A stretch of DNA of 6,569 nucleotides. Source: a bacterium. GTDB taxonomy: Bacteria; Patescibacteriota; Patescibacteriia; Magasanikbacterales; GWA2-37-8. The DNA is taken from positions 1 through 6,569 of the forward strand of contig JAJYIJ010000059.1 in assembly GCA_021790135.1 (NCBI GenBank), given 5' to 3'. Positions 1 to 6,237 of this stretch are shown here, one piece after another (position 1 is the first letter of the stretch; the number at the start of each line of letters is the position of its first letter). The translations under genes and the position numbers were made by a program. The notes beneath the pieces are model-generated. The model had not been told where the DNA came from. It saw nothing but the letters and a program-made list of their open reading frames with translations, and ran no database searches.

Positions 1-1278
1 GCACTTATCGCCGACTTCGGAGTGTATGCTGTAGGCGAAGTCGACTGGTGTCGCTTCTTCCGGTAAATCGATAACATCACCCTGCGGAGTGAAGGCAAAA
101 ATGTGATTTTTGAAAAAATCTATTTTCATGGCTTCCAAATCAGACATGGTGGTCAAAATTTCTTTTTGAATTTTCGCCAGGTCTTTGGCCCACGACACAT
201 CGCGTGCTGGCAATTTGATCCCGCGTTCGTCATAATGCCAATGCGCTGCCACGCCGAATTCAGCTTCGTAGTGCATTTTTTTGGTACGAATTTGAAATTC
301 AATCATCTTTCCTTCTGGGCCGAAAACGGTGGTGTGGAGTGATTGATAGCCGTTCGGTTTTGGCTGGGCAATGTAATCTTTGATTCGTCCCTTCAGTGGT
401 CGCCAGGTTTTATGTACAATGCCAAGCGCTGCGTAGCAATCGGCAATGTCGTTGACGATAATACGCAAAGCAATGATGTCGTAAATTTTGTCAGTTTCCC
501 AATCTTTTTTCGCTAATTTTTCGTAAAAACTATATAGCTGTTTTTTGCGTCCGTGGGTGTCAAAATAGGCAATGCCAGCTTTCCGGAGTTCACTGCGCAC
601 GATTTTTAAAGAACGCTCGATGTACGACTCGCCGTCACTAAAAATTTTATCCCGAATTTGTTTCGTCCGCACATATTCTTTTGGATAGACATAGGGGAAA
701 GAAAGATCCTCAAGTAAACCTTTAAATTCACCCATGCCCAGGCGGTGAGCAATTGGCGCGAAAATTTCCAGACTTTCCAAGGCAATACGGTAGCGTTTTT
801 TTTCTTCTAAGGCCTCCAGGGTGGTCAAATTATGGACACGGTCGGCAAATTTTATGATCATTACCCGAACGTCTTCGGCCATGGCCACGAACATTTTGCG
901 CAGGTTCTCGATATACCGCTCAGCTCCGCGATATTTTAATTTACCCAGCTTGGTAATGCCGCGAATCATGGCAGCGATATCAGGATTGAAATCCCGCTCG
1001 ATATCTTCAAGGGTCACGGCCGTGTCTTCCGGTACGTCATGCAGAATGGCCGCGACGATGATGGTAATTTCCATGCGCATGGTTGCCAAAATGTATGCCG
1101 TTGCCAAAGGATGAATTATATAAGGCTCGCCGGATTGCCGTTGCTGGCCCTGGTGGGCTTTGTTCGCTACCTCGTAGGCAAGCCAAACCAGATCAAGATC
1201 ACTTTGGCCGACATATTTTTTGATGGCTCCAATAACATGATTGATGGTGAGATTTTTTGGAATGCTGATTTGCTCCAT
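1..1278 (-). CDS. rel: Bifunctional (p)ppGpp synthetase/hydrolase, RelA/SpoT family (3' end missing)
   Basis: Long RelA/SpoT homologue that makes (p)ppGpp from GTP/GDP and ATP and hydrolyses it, the core of the stringent response. I translated 426 codons to the window edge. The HD hydrolase domain is intact: H56 in IIHP, the HDVPEDT motif at residues 80-86, and D146/N150 in FADRVHN, matching the known H-HD-D metal site. The synthetase domain (about 200-350) has D267 in IYDIIALR, an R-I-K-D motif at 298-301, GYQSLHTT at 310-317 and E327 in EFQIRT. The RXKD motif is the form found in bifunctional enzymes; monofunctional RelA has EXDD. A TGS domain begins near 393 (FAFTPQG). Any ACT/RIS part lies outside the window. 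I chose the ATG at 1278 because it gives an N-terminus of normal family length. It has no SD, but a promoter sits just upstream. A TTG at 1317 is in frame but lies in the terminator/-35 region. Confidence 0.95.
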   Translation of the reverse strand, partial: MEQISIPKNLTINHVIGAIKKYVGQSDLDLVWLAYEVANKAHQGQQRQSGEPYIIHPLATAYILATMRMEITIIVAAILHDVPEDTAVTLEDIERDFNPDIAAMIRGITKLGKLKYRGAERYIENLRKMFVAMAEDVRVMIIKFADRVHNLTTLEALEEKKRYRIALESLEIFAPIAHRLGMGEFKGLLEDLSFPYVYPKEYVRTKQIRDKIFSDGESYIERSLKIVRSELRKAGIAYFDTHGRKKQLYSFYEKLAKKDWETDKIYDIIALRIIVNDIADCYAALGIVHKTWRPLKGRIKDYIAQPKPNGYQSLHTTVFGPEGKMIEFQIRTKKMHYEAEFGVAAHWHYDERGIKLPARDVSWAKDLAKIQKEILTTMSDLEAMKIDFFKNHIFAFTPQGDVIDLPEEATPVDFAYSIHSEVGDKC

Positions 1279-1287
1279 ATAGATGGT

Positions 1288-1317
1288 AGTATAGAGATTG
1301 ACCTGGCTGTCCGTCAA
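1288..1317 (-). promoter_or_regulatory. Predicted promoter of rel (leaderless geometry)
   Basis: On the minus strand, TTGACG (1317-1312) is followed after 18 nt by TATACT (1293-1288), each one mismatch from the sigma-70-type consensus. The expected transcription start falls at 1281-1278, and the rel ATG begins at 1278, so the transcript would have a leader of 0-2 nt. No SD is visible between the -10 box and the ATG, which agrees with leaderless initiation. This is prediction from sequence only. Confidence 0.6.
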
Positions 1318-1342
1318 TAAAAGAGGGGAAAGTATTCCCCTC
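1316..1342 (-). terminator. Intrinsic terminator after topA
   Basis: On the minus strand a perfect 8-bp stem GAGGGGAA / TTCCCCTC (1342-1335 with 1330-1323) closes a 4-nt loop (TACT) and is followed by TTTTATT (1322-1316). It starts 9 nt after the topA stop codon. There is no T-tract on the plus-strand side, so it works in the topA direction only. It should separate topA from rel. Confidence 0.85.
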
Positions 1343-1351
1343 GTGGTCTAT

Positions 1352-3592
1352 TTATTTGCTCTGGTCAGCCAATTTGGTGAAGCTGCAGTCCTTATTGCTG
1401 CATTTAATTTTTCCCCCGGCTGCATAGGTCAGAAGCGATTGGCAGTCCGGACATTTTTCTCCGGTCGGTTTGTTCCATAGGGCGAAGTCGCAATCAGGGT
1501 AGCGGTTACAACCGTAAAAATTTTTGCCGCGCTTGCTTCGTTTTTCCACAATTTCGCCTTGACCACATTTCGGGCAGGGAATATTCAATTTGATTTCGAT
1601 CGGTTTAATATTTTTACATTTTGGATAGTTTGAGCACCCAAGAAACGGCCCAAAACGTCCCATTCGACGGAGCATCGGGGCTCCGCACTTTTCGCATGTT
1701 TGTTCGGTCGTCTCGGCCACTGCCTGACTGAACGGACTGCCTGGCAATGGTTTCGTATTTTTACAGTCAGGATAACCGGTACAGGCTAAAAATTTGCCAA
1801 AACGTCCCATTTTTATCACCATTGGTTTGCCACATTTATCGCATATTTCGTTAGTCGTTTCTTCCGTCAATTCTTTTTTGTTCAGTTCCTGGTCTTTTTT
1901 ATCGAGATTTTCTTTGAAGGGATGATAAAAAGTGGAGATCACCGGCTGCCAATCTTTTTCGCCGGCGGCGATCTCATCCAAATTTTCTTCCATTTGAGCG
2001 GTGAAAGCATAGTCAACGATCTGCGGGAAATGCTCAACTAATAAATCGTTGACGACAAAGGCAATTTCTTTTGGTTCTAGTTTTTTCTTATCGTCGCGTC
2101 CGACATACCCTCTTTCTTCAATCGTTGCGATGGTCGGCGCATAGGTTGATGGTCGGCCGATGCCGTATTCTTCCAAAGCTTTGACGAGCGTCGCATCCGA
2201 ATAGCGCGCGGGCGGTTCGGTGAAGTGCTGTTCGGGCGTAAGAGCTTGGCACGAAAGCGGGTCGTTGACAGCCAGTTTTGGCAAAGCATTTTCTTTAGTT
2301 TTTTCTGGATAGAGTTTTAAGAAACCGTCAAAGACGATTGTTTGGCCGGTAGCATGAAAACCATAGTCGCTGTTACTGAGTATATCAATTGTAGCCGCGT
2401 TAAGTTCGGCTTCGGCCATTTGTGTGGCAATCGCTCGTGACCAAATTAATTGATAAAGTCGAAGCTGGTTGCGCTCGAGATAGGGCGCCACTGCTTCCGG
2501 CGTTCGGTTGGCTTCGGTCGGCCGAATAGCTTCATGCGCTTCCTGAGCATTTTTATTTTTATTTTTAAATACGCGCGGCGTTGCCACCTGGTAGGACGCT
2601 CCATAAAGTCGGCCGATACTTTCGTGTGCGTCAGTCAAAAATTTTTCCGACAGATTGACGGCATCCGTACGCATGTAGGTAATCAGGCCGACTTGGCCGT
2701 CGCTGCCGAGCTCGACGCCTTCGTATAATTGTTGCGCTAGACGCATCGTCTGTTTGGCCGAAAAGCCAAGTTGATGGTTAGCCTCTTGCTGGAGACTCGA
2801 GGTGGTGAAGGGAGGCGGCGGTGTTCGTTTCGTTTTTTTTTCTTCCACTTTGGCCACTCGATAGGAAGCTGATTGGAGGGAAGTCAAGATCGCATCGACC
2901 TGCTCTTTATTTTTTAAACTGAGTTTTTCAATTTTTTGGCCATGGTCGCTGGTGAGACGGGCAGTGAAAGCGCTTGTTTGTCCAAGGGGCGCAAATGAGC
3001 CGTCGATACTCCAATATTCTTCCGGCGTAAAGGCTTTGATTTCGCGTTCGCGCTCCACCACGAGCCGGACGGCCACGCTTTGAACGCGTCCAGCTGACAG
3101 TCCCTTGGCCACTTTGCGCCACAAAAAGGGTGATAGATTATAGCCAACCAAGCGGTCAAGGATGCGGCGCGCTTGCTGGGCGTCCACGAGGCGCAAATCA
3201 AGCGAACGTGGGTGTTCGAGCGCGGAAAGAATAGCCGACTTAGTGATTTCGTGGAAGGTGATGCGCTTGGCTTCGGCCGGATTGATATCAAGAATATGCG
3301 CGAGGTGCCAGGAAATTGCCTCCCCTTCGCGGTCCTCATCAGTTGCAAATAAAACAGCGCCGGCTTTTTTGGCGGCGTCTTTGAGCTCCTTCACGATTTT
3401 GGTCTTATCACGGCTGACGATGTAGTGCGGATCAAAGCCGTGTTCGACATCGACGCCCAGTTTTGATTTTGGCAAATCACGCACGTGGCCAAACGACGAC
3501 TTGACTACAAAATCAGGGCCCAAAAATTTTGTGATGGTTTTGGCTTTCGTGGGAGATTCGACAATGACTAACGTTCGCATAAAATGGCTCAT
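1352..3592 (-). CDS. topA: DNA topoisomerase I (type IA)
   Basis: Relaxes negatively supercoiled DNA by cutting one strand through a 5'-phosphotyrosine. The product has 746 residues in this form. The Toprim domain is at the N-terminus, with VESPTKAKT (E12) and DEDREGE at 85-91 binding Mg2+. The catalytic tyrosine is Y306 in GLITYMRTD. SAGRVQSVAVR (166-176) and EEYGIGRPSTYAPTI (474-488) are further family motifs. The C-terminus carries four complete Cys4 zinc ribbons: C584/587/604/610, C633/636/653/659, C673/676/695/701 and C714/717/731/736. I give the longest ATG form; the second ATG at 3580 (MRTLVIVESP) matches the usual family N-terminus better and may be the true start. Neither has an SD. 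It follows folC after a 198-nt gap with its own predicted promoter and ends in a strong terminator, so it can be a single-gene transcript, possibly with read-through from dprA-folC. Confidence 0.97.
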   Translation of the reverse strand: MSHFMRTLVIVESPTKAKTITKFLGPDFVVKSSFGHVRDLPKSKLGVDVEHGFDPHYIVSRDKTKIVKELKDAAKKAGAVLFATDEDREGEAISWHLAHILDINPAEAKRITFHEITKSAILSALEHPRSLDLRLVDAQQARRILDRLVGYNLSPFLWRKVAKGLSAGRVQSVAVRLVVEREREIKAFTPEEYWSIDGSFAPLGQTSAFTARLTSDHGQKIEKLSLKNKEQVDAILTSLQSASYRVAKVEEKKTKRTPPPPFTTSSLQQEANHQLGFSAKQTMRLAQQLYEGVELGSDGQVGLITYMRTDAVNLSEKFLTDAHESIGRLYGASYQVATPRVFKNKNKNAQEAHEAIRPTEANRTPEAVAPYLERNQLRLYQLIWSRAIATQMAEAELNAATIDILSNSDYGFHATGQTIVFDGFLKLYPEKTKENALPKLAVNDPLSCQALTPEQHFTEPPARYSDATLVKALEEYGIGRPSTYAPTIATIEERGYVGRDDKKKLEPKEIAFVVNDLLVEHFPQIVDYAFTAQMEENLDEIAAGEKDWQPVISTFYHPFKENLDKKDQELNKKELTEETTNEICDKCGKPMVIKMGRFGKFLACTGYPDCKNTKPLPGSPFSQAVAETTEQTCEKCGAPMLRRMGRFGPFLGCSNYPKCKNIKPIEIKLNIPCPKCGQGEIVEKRSKRGKNFYGCNRYPDCDFALWNKPTGEKCPDCQSLLTYAAGGKIKCSNKDCSFTKLADQSK

Positions 3593-3596
3593 TTTA
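3580..3596 (-). promoter_or_regulatory. Hairpin over the topA start codons
   Basis: On the minus strand TAAAATG / CATTTTA (3596-3590 with 3586-3580) can pair as a 7-bp stem with a 3-nt AGC loop. The first topA ATG (3592-3590) lies in the 5' arm, and the A of the second ATG (3580) closes the stem. It is AU-rich and therefore weak. A role in start selection or translation control is inference. Confidence 0.4.
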
Positions 3597-3602
3597 AACA
3601 GA

Positions 3603-3616
3603 TAGTCTTTAGACTA
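3603..3616. repeat. Short inverted repeat over the topA -10 box
   Basis: TAGTCT-TT-AGACTA: 6-bp arms (3603-3608 and 3611-3616) with a 2-nt centre. The right arm is the predicted topA -10 box on the minus strand, and the left arm reaches the expected start site near 3604-3603. It could be an operator, but such short palindromes also occur by chance. Confidence 0.35.
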
Positions 3617-3639
3617 ACGGATTTTTGACGCTCTGTCAA
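3611..3639 (-). promoter_or_regulatory. Predicted promoter of topA
   Basis: On the minus strand a perfect TTGACA (3639-3634) is followed after 17 nt by TAGTCT (3616-3611), which keeps the key T1, A2 and T6 of the -10 consensus but not the middle bases. The expected start is near 3604-3603, giving a leader of about 10 nt to the first ATG or about 23 nt to the second. Confidence 0.5.
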
Positions 3640-3640
3640 A
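3624..3640. repeat. Inverted repeat shared by divergent -35 boxes
   Basis: TTTGAC-N5-GTCAAA, with 6-bp arms at 3624-3629 and 3635-3640. Each arm holds most of a -35 box: TTGACG on the plus strand and TTGACA on the minus strand. Two polymerases could hardly bind both at once. The symmetry could also be a regulator site. Confidence 0.5.
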
Positions 3641-3653
3641 CCTATGTTACAGT
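3625..3653 (+). promoter_or_regulatory. Predicted plus-strand promoter divergent from topA
   Basis: TTGACG (3625-3630) is followed after 17 nt by TACAGT (3648-3653), which has an extended -10 TGt directly upstream (3645-3647). The expected start is near 3660, about 20 nt before the ATG of the small ORF at 3681. It faces the 3' end of folC, so it could also make an antisense RNA to folC. Confidence 0.5.
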
Positions 3654-3664
3654 GAAGATACAGT
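3648..3664 (+). repeat. TACAGT direct repeat at the plus-strand promoter
   Basis: TACAGT occurs at 3648-3653 and again at 3659-3664, 11 bp apart, about one helical turn. The first copy is the predicted -10 box and the second covers the expected start site. It could be a regulator site; chance is not excluded. Confidence 0.3.
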
Positions 3665-3680
3665 TTTAATACTAAATACT

Positions 3681-3782
3681 ATGCCATCGAATAAGGACAA
3701 CCTGACTCCGCCGGAAGGTATGAATATACAGTTAGATTCCGCTCTTTTTGATCCCAAAAAACCGGCAAAAGAACACGCGTGA
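3681..3782 (+). CDS. Hypothetical 33-residue protein
   Basis: Short ORF from ATG 3681 to TGA 3780-3782, encoding MPSNKDNLTPPEG... ending in KKPAKEHA. It is polar and charged, with no membrane segment, signal peptide or cysteine, and I recognise no family. Support is contextual: it fills most of the folC-topA gap, a promoter with an extended -10 lies at the right distance upstream, and it ends 8 nt before the folC stop as a convergent neighbour without overlap. Against it, no SD is visible and 33 codons can be open by chance. It could instead be the non-coding body of a small RNA. Confidence 0.35.
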   Translation: MPSNKDNLTPPEGMNIQLDSALFDPKKPAKEHA

Positions 3783-3790
3783 AAAATAAA

Positions 3791-5125
3791 TTATTTGGCA
3801 AAAAAGAGTAAGCGCACTTCTCCACTAAGATACATTGAACCAGTGACGAGCAGTAGGTCGCTGGTTTTTTGTTGTCGTCGACTCCAGGCCAGGGCCGCCT
3901 TTGGTTGGCTGAATGAACGAACCGTGGCCCCGGGAAGTAATGTTTCGAACCGGCGAGCAATTTCTGCCGGCTCGGCAACAGCGCGAGAAGTATTTTTGGT
4001 AAAGCGGGCACAAGCAATGCTGCGTGGTTTAAGGCCGGCCAGTTGGCGAAGCATGGTGGTCCAGTTTTTATCCGCCGCAAAACCAACAACCAAATGAATA
4101 TTGGCAGTTGGTTTGATTATTCCGTCGTGTCGGAGCATTTTGATAGCAGCGACGGTCGCTTGCATCTTGTCCGGGTTATGCGCCCCATCCAAGATAATGG
4201 CTGGCCGCCGCTGGGTCAACTCCAGGCGAATGGGCAACCGGACAAAGGCCAATCCTTTTTTTATCGTTGACTGAGGGATATGAATGGCCTTAGCGGCTTC
4301 AATTGCGAGCAAAGCATTTTTAATTTGATGCTCAGCAAAAGTCGGCAGGTGATAAATTTTTTTTTGGTAAACAAATGAGAGCTGACCGAAAGAAATTTTT
4401 TTCAGTTGGTAATTATTTGAAGAAATTTTTTTGAGAGGTGCTTGCTCCTGTTGGCATTCACGTTCGATTACCCGGAGGGCGGCGGGATGCTCTTCGGCCG
4501 TAAAAACTCGACTGCCAGCTTTGATAATTCCCGCTTTTTCCACTGCGATCTTGGCCCGCGTTCGGCCAAGCAATTCCGTGTGGTCAAAACCGATATTCGT
4601 CACGATGGCGATGTCTTTGTAAGGAATGACGTTCGTAGAATCATAGCGTCCACCAAGGCCAACCTCAAGTATCGCCCACTCGACTTTTTTTTCGGCGAAA
4701 TGAAGGAGCGTCAGGGCCGTAAAAATTTCGAATGTCGAAGGCACATCACCCAATTTATTTTTTTGATAATAGTCGAGGGCGGATTTTATTTTGGTCACAA
4801 GACGCGTTAAAGCAGTCGGCCGAAGCGGTTGGCCGTTAACCAAGGCGTGGGCAATGAGCCCATCGACGCCGGGCGAGAGAAGCAGCCCAGTTCGGTGGCC
4901 GGCCTTTCGCCAAATCGATTCCAGCATGAGGCCGGTTGAACCTTTGCCGCTGGTGCCGGCGATATGAATATAATGAGGGATTTTTTTCTCCGGATTGCCG
5001 AGCAGATCAAGAAGTTTTTGCAGACGCTCAAGATATACGACGCAGAGCGCCGGGTCTAGGAGATACTCGCGGCGCGGTATTTTTTTAAGCTTCGCCAGGT
5101 AACGATAGGCTTCAGCGAAAGTCAT
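3791..5125 (-). CDS. folC: Folylpolyglutamate synthase / dihydrofolate synthase
   Basis: Mur-ligase-family ATP enzyme that adds glutamate to folates (and, in bifunctional members, to dihydropteroate), retaining folate cofactors in the cytoplasm. It has 444 residues, normal for the family. The P-loop GTSGKGST is at 57-64, STFE with E133 follows, then EVGLGGRYDSTN (154-165), IGFDHTELLG (178-187) and the K197-A-G-I region holding the usual carbamylated-lysine area. The C-terminal domain has DGAHNPDK (313-320) and GSMYLSGEVR (429-438). The usual P-G/A-R motif before the C-terminal domain reads P298-I-R here. The ATG lies 5 nt after the dprA stop and has no SD, which suggests coupled translation. 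Whether it also has dihydrofolate synthase activity cannot be read from sequence. It sits between dprA and topA, a pair that is adjacent in many bacteria. Confidence 0.93.
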   Translation of the reverse strand: MTFAEAYRYLAKLKKIPRREYLLDPALCVVYLERLQKLLDLLGNPEKKIPHYIHIAGTSGKGSTGLMLESIWRKAGHRTGLLLSPGVDGLIAHALVNGQPLRPTALTRLVTKIKSALDYYQKNKLGDVPSTFEIFTALTLLHFAEKKVEWAILEVGLGGRYDSTNVIPYKDIAIVTNIGFDHTELLGRTRAKIAVEKAGIIKAGSRVFTAEEHPAALRVIERECQQEQAPLKKISSNNYQLKKISFGQLSFVYQKKIYHLPTFAEHQIKNALLAIEAAKAIHIPQSTIKKGLAFVRLPIRLELTQRRPAIILDGAHNPDKMQATVAAIKMLRHDGIIKPTANIHLVVGFAADKNWTTMLRQLAGLKPRSIACARFTKNTSRAVAEPAEIARRFETLLPGATVRSFSQPKAALAWSRRQQKTSDLLLVTGSMYLSGEVRLLFFAK

Positions 5126-5130
5126 ACATT

Positions 5131-6210
5131 TTAAAATCGATAGGTCATATTGCCGATGTTTTTGACCGTACCGTGCATCTCGAGAATTGTCAAGCAGCTC
5201 ATTACCTCGGCGCTTGGCAATTCGCTTTTTTTAATCAACGCATCAATGTGCTGCGGCTCGTGGCTGAGGACCGCGAAGAGCGCCCGTTCCGTTGCGTTTG
5301 TTGGCGTTGGTGGTTGCGGTGAGACTGCCGCTCGGATCGCCGTAATCTGTAATGCTTCCAAAATATCCGCCGCCGTTTCGACGAGGAGGGCTCCCTGCTG
5401 GATCAGTTTGTTGCCACCGGCGCCATTTTCCGAGGTAATCGGATGGGGGATAGCAAAAACTTCACGATTGTAATCAAGTGCCGCTCGCGCGGTGATCAGC
5501 GCCCCGGAAATGACCGGAGCTTCAACAACAAGCGTCCCGAGCGTCAACCCGGCAATAATCCGATTGCGCGCCGGAAAGGAATAATTTGTTGGCATAAAAC
5601 CCGGTGCATATTCGGTAATGATGGCTCCGCCGGCTGCCAAAATGTCTTCGGCTAGCTTTCGATGGGCCGCCGGATAGATTGTTGCCGTATCGACCCCGGA
5701 GCCAAGCACCGCCACGGTCAAACCACCGGCGTCAAGAGCGGCTTGGTGAGCAATTCCGTCAATCCCGAGTGCTAGGCCACTGATCACCGCGACGCCCGCC
5801 GCCGCCAATTCGGTTACCGCGTGGTGGGCCGCTTGGCGGCCGTACTGGCTGGCCGAACGGGTGCCCACGACTGCGACGCTTGGTTGCCGTGAAGATGGTA
5901 GTATCCCGCGAACAAACAACGTATGCGGCGGATCAGGTATTTGGCTAAGAAGGCTCGGATAGTCACTGTCGTCGATTGATATTGTACGAATACCATGACG
6001 CGCCAGCTGCTCAGTTATTTTTTCAACGTTATTTTTTTCTCGCCAAGCAATGAATTCATAAGCCACACCCTCAGGCAAGCCGGCGGCCGTGAGTTCAGCC
6101 ACTTCCGCCTGCCATAGCTCTTCAAAAGAAGTAAAGTGAGCACGCAATCGTTTATAGCGGGTATAAGTTATTTTACTAAAATGAGCGAGCGCGCCAGCAT
6201 AGTTGAGCAT
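5131..6210 (-). CDS. dprA: DNA-processing protein DprA (Smf)
   Basis: Rossmann-fold protein that binds incoming single-stranded DNA during natural transformation and loads RecA on it in the cytoplasm. It has 359 residues. A helical N-terminal region (about 1-75) resembles the DprA SAM/HhH-like domain. The core follows: YPSLLSQIPDPPHTLFVRG (84-102), VVGTR (114-118), SGLALGID (144-151), GSGVD (170-174), FPARNRIIAGL (212-222), a VVEA...SGALITARAAL stretch (228-245) and GGNKLIQQGA (265-274). A C-terminal winged-helix domain spans about 305-359. The start is fixed by a strong SD 5 nt upstream. It lies 27 nt after the M24 peptidase stop and 5 nt before folC, so an operon is likely. Competence genes are not seen in the window, so the use of DprA for uptake is inferred from the family. 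Confidence 0.96.
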   Translation of the reverse strand: MLNYAGALAHFSKITYTRYKRLRAHFTSFEELWQAEVAELTAAGLPEGVAYEFIAWREKNNVEKITEQLARHGIRTISIDDSDYPSLLSQIPDPPHTLFVRGILPSSRQPSVAVVGTRSASQYGRQAAHHAVTELAAAGVAVISGLALGIDGIAHQAALDAGGLTVAVLGSGVDTATIYPAAHRKLAEDILAAGGAIITEYAPGFMPTNYSFPARNRIIAGLTLGTLVVEAPVISGALITARAALDYNREVFAIPHPITSENGAGGNKLIQQGALLVETAADILEALQITAIRAAVSPQPPTPTNATERALFAVLSHEPQHIDALIKKSELPSAEVMSCLTILEMHGTVKNIGNMTYRF

Positions 6211-6215
6211 ATGAT

Positions 6216-6222
6216 CCTCCTT
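6216..6222 (-). promoter_or_regulatory. Strong Shine-Dalgarno of dprA
   Basis: AAGGAGG on the minus strand, 5 nt before the ATG at 6210. It lies in the 27-nt gap after the peptidase stop and is the only clear SD among the starts visible here; folC, topA, rel and the small ORF lack one. It shows that the organism keeps an ordinary anti-SD. Confidence 0.85.
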
Positions 6223-6237
6223 AGGAAGTGAATAAAA

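Noticed and set aside
1315..1317. In-frame TTG as an earlier rel start
   Set aside because: It lies in the terminator U-tract and -35 box, has no SD and would add 13 residues beyond the usual family N-terminus.
103..1320. Four plus-strand ORFs (103-342, 821-1114, 1039-1320, 1298-1480) of 60 to 97 codons
   Set aside because: They lie antisense to rel and the end of topA, which have clear family motifs on the other strand; their products show no recognisable domain.
2833..2841. Run of nine A on the coding strand of topA, possible slippage site
   Set aside because: The frame is continuous and the full-length protein has all domains. No overlapping product or alternative end supports programmed slippage.
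2914..3348. Minus-strand ORF of 144 codons in another frame of topA
   Set aside because: It lies fully inside the conserved Toprim/core coding region of topA and has no independent motif.
3784..3796. AT-only inverted repeat AAATAA-A-TTATTT between the small ORF and folC, as a bidirectional terminator
   Set aside because: The stem has no G-C pairs and overlaps the folC stop, so it would be too weak to terminate transcription.
3679..4089. Minus-strand ORF of 136 codons running through the folC-topA gap
   Set aside because: It mostly overlaps folC in another frame, and its product is low in recognisable features. It reads as a shadow of folC.
5150..5655. Two plus-strand ORFs (5150-5473 and 5443-5655) opposite dprA
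   Set aside because: Antisense shadows of a well-conserved gene, with no promoter or SD seen.
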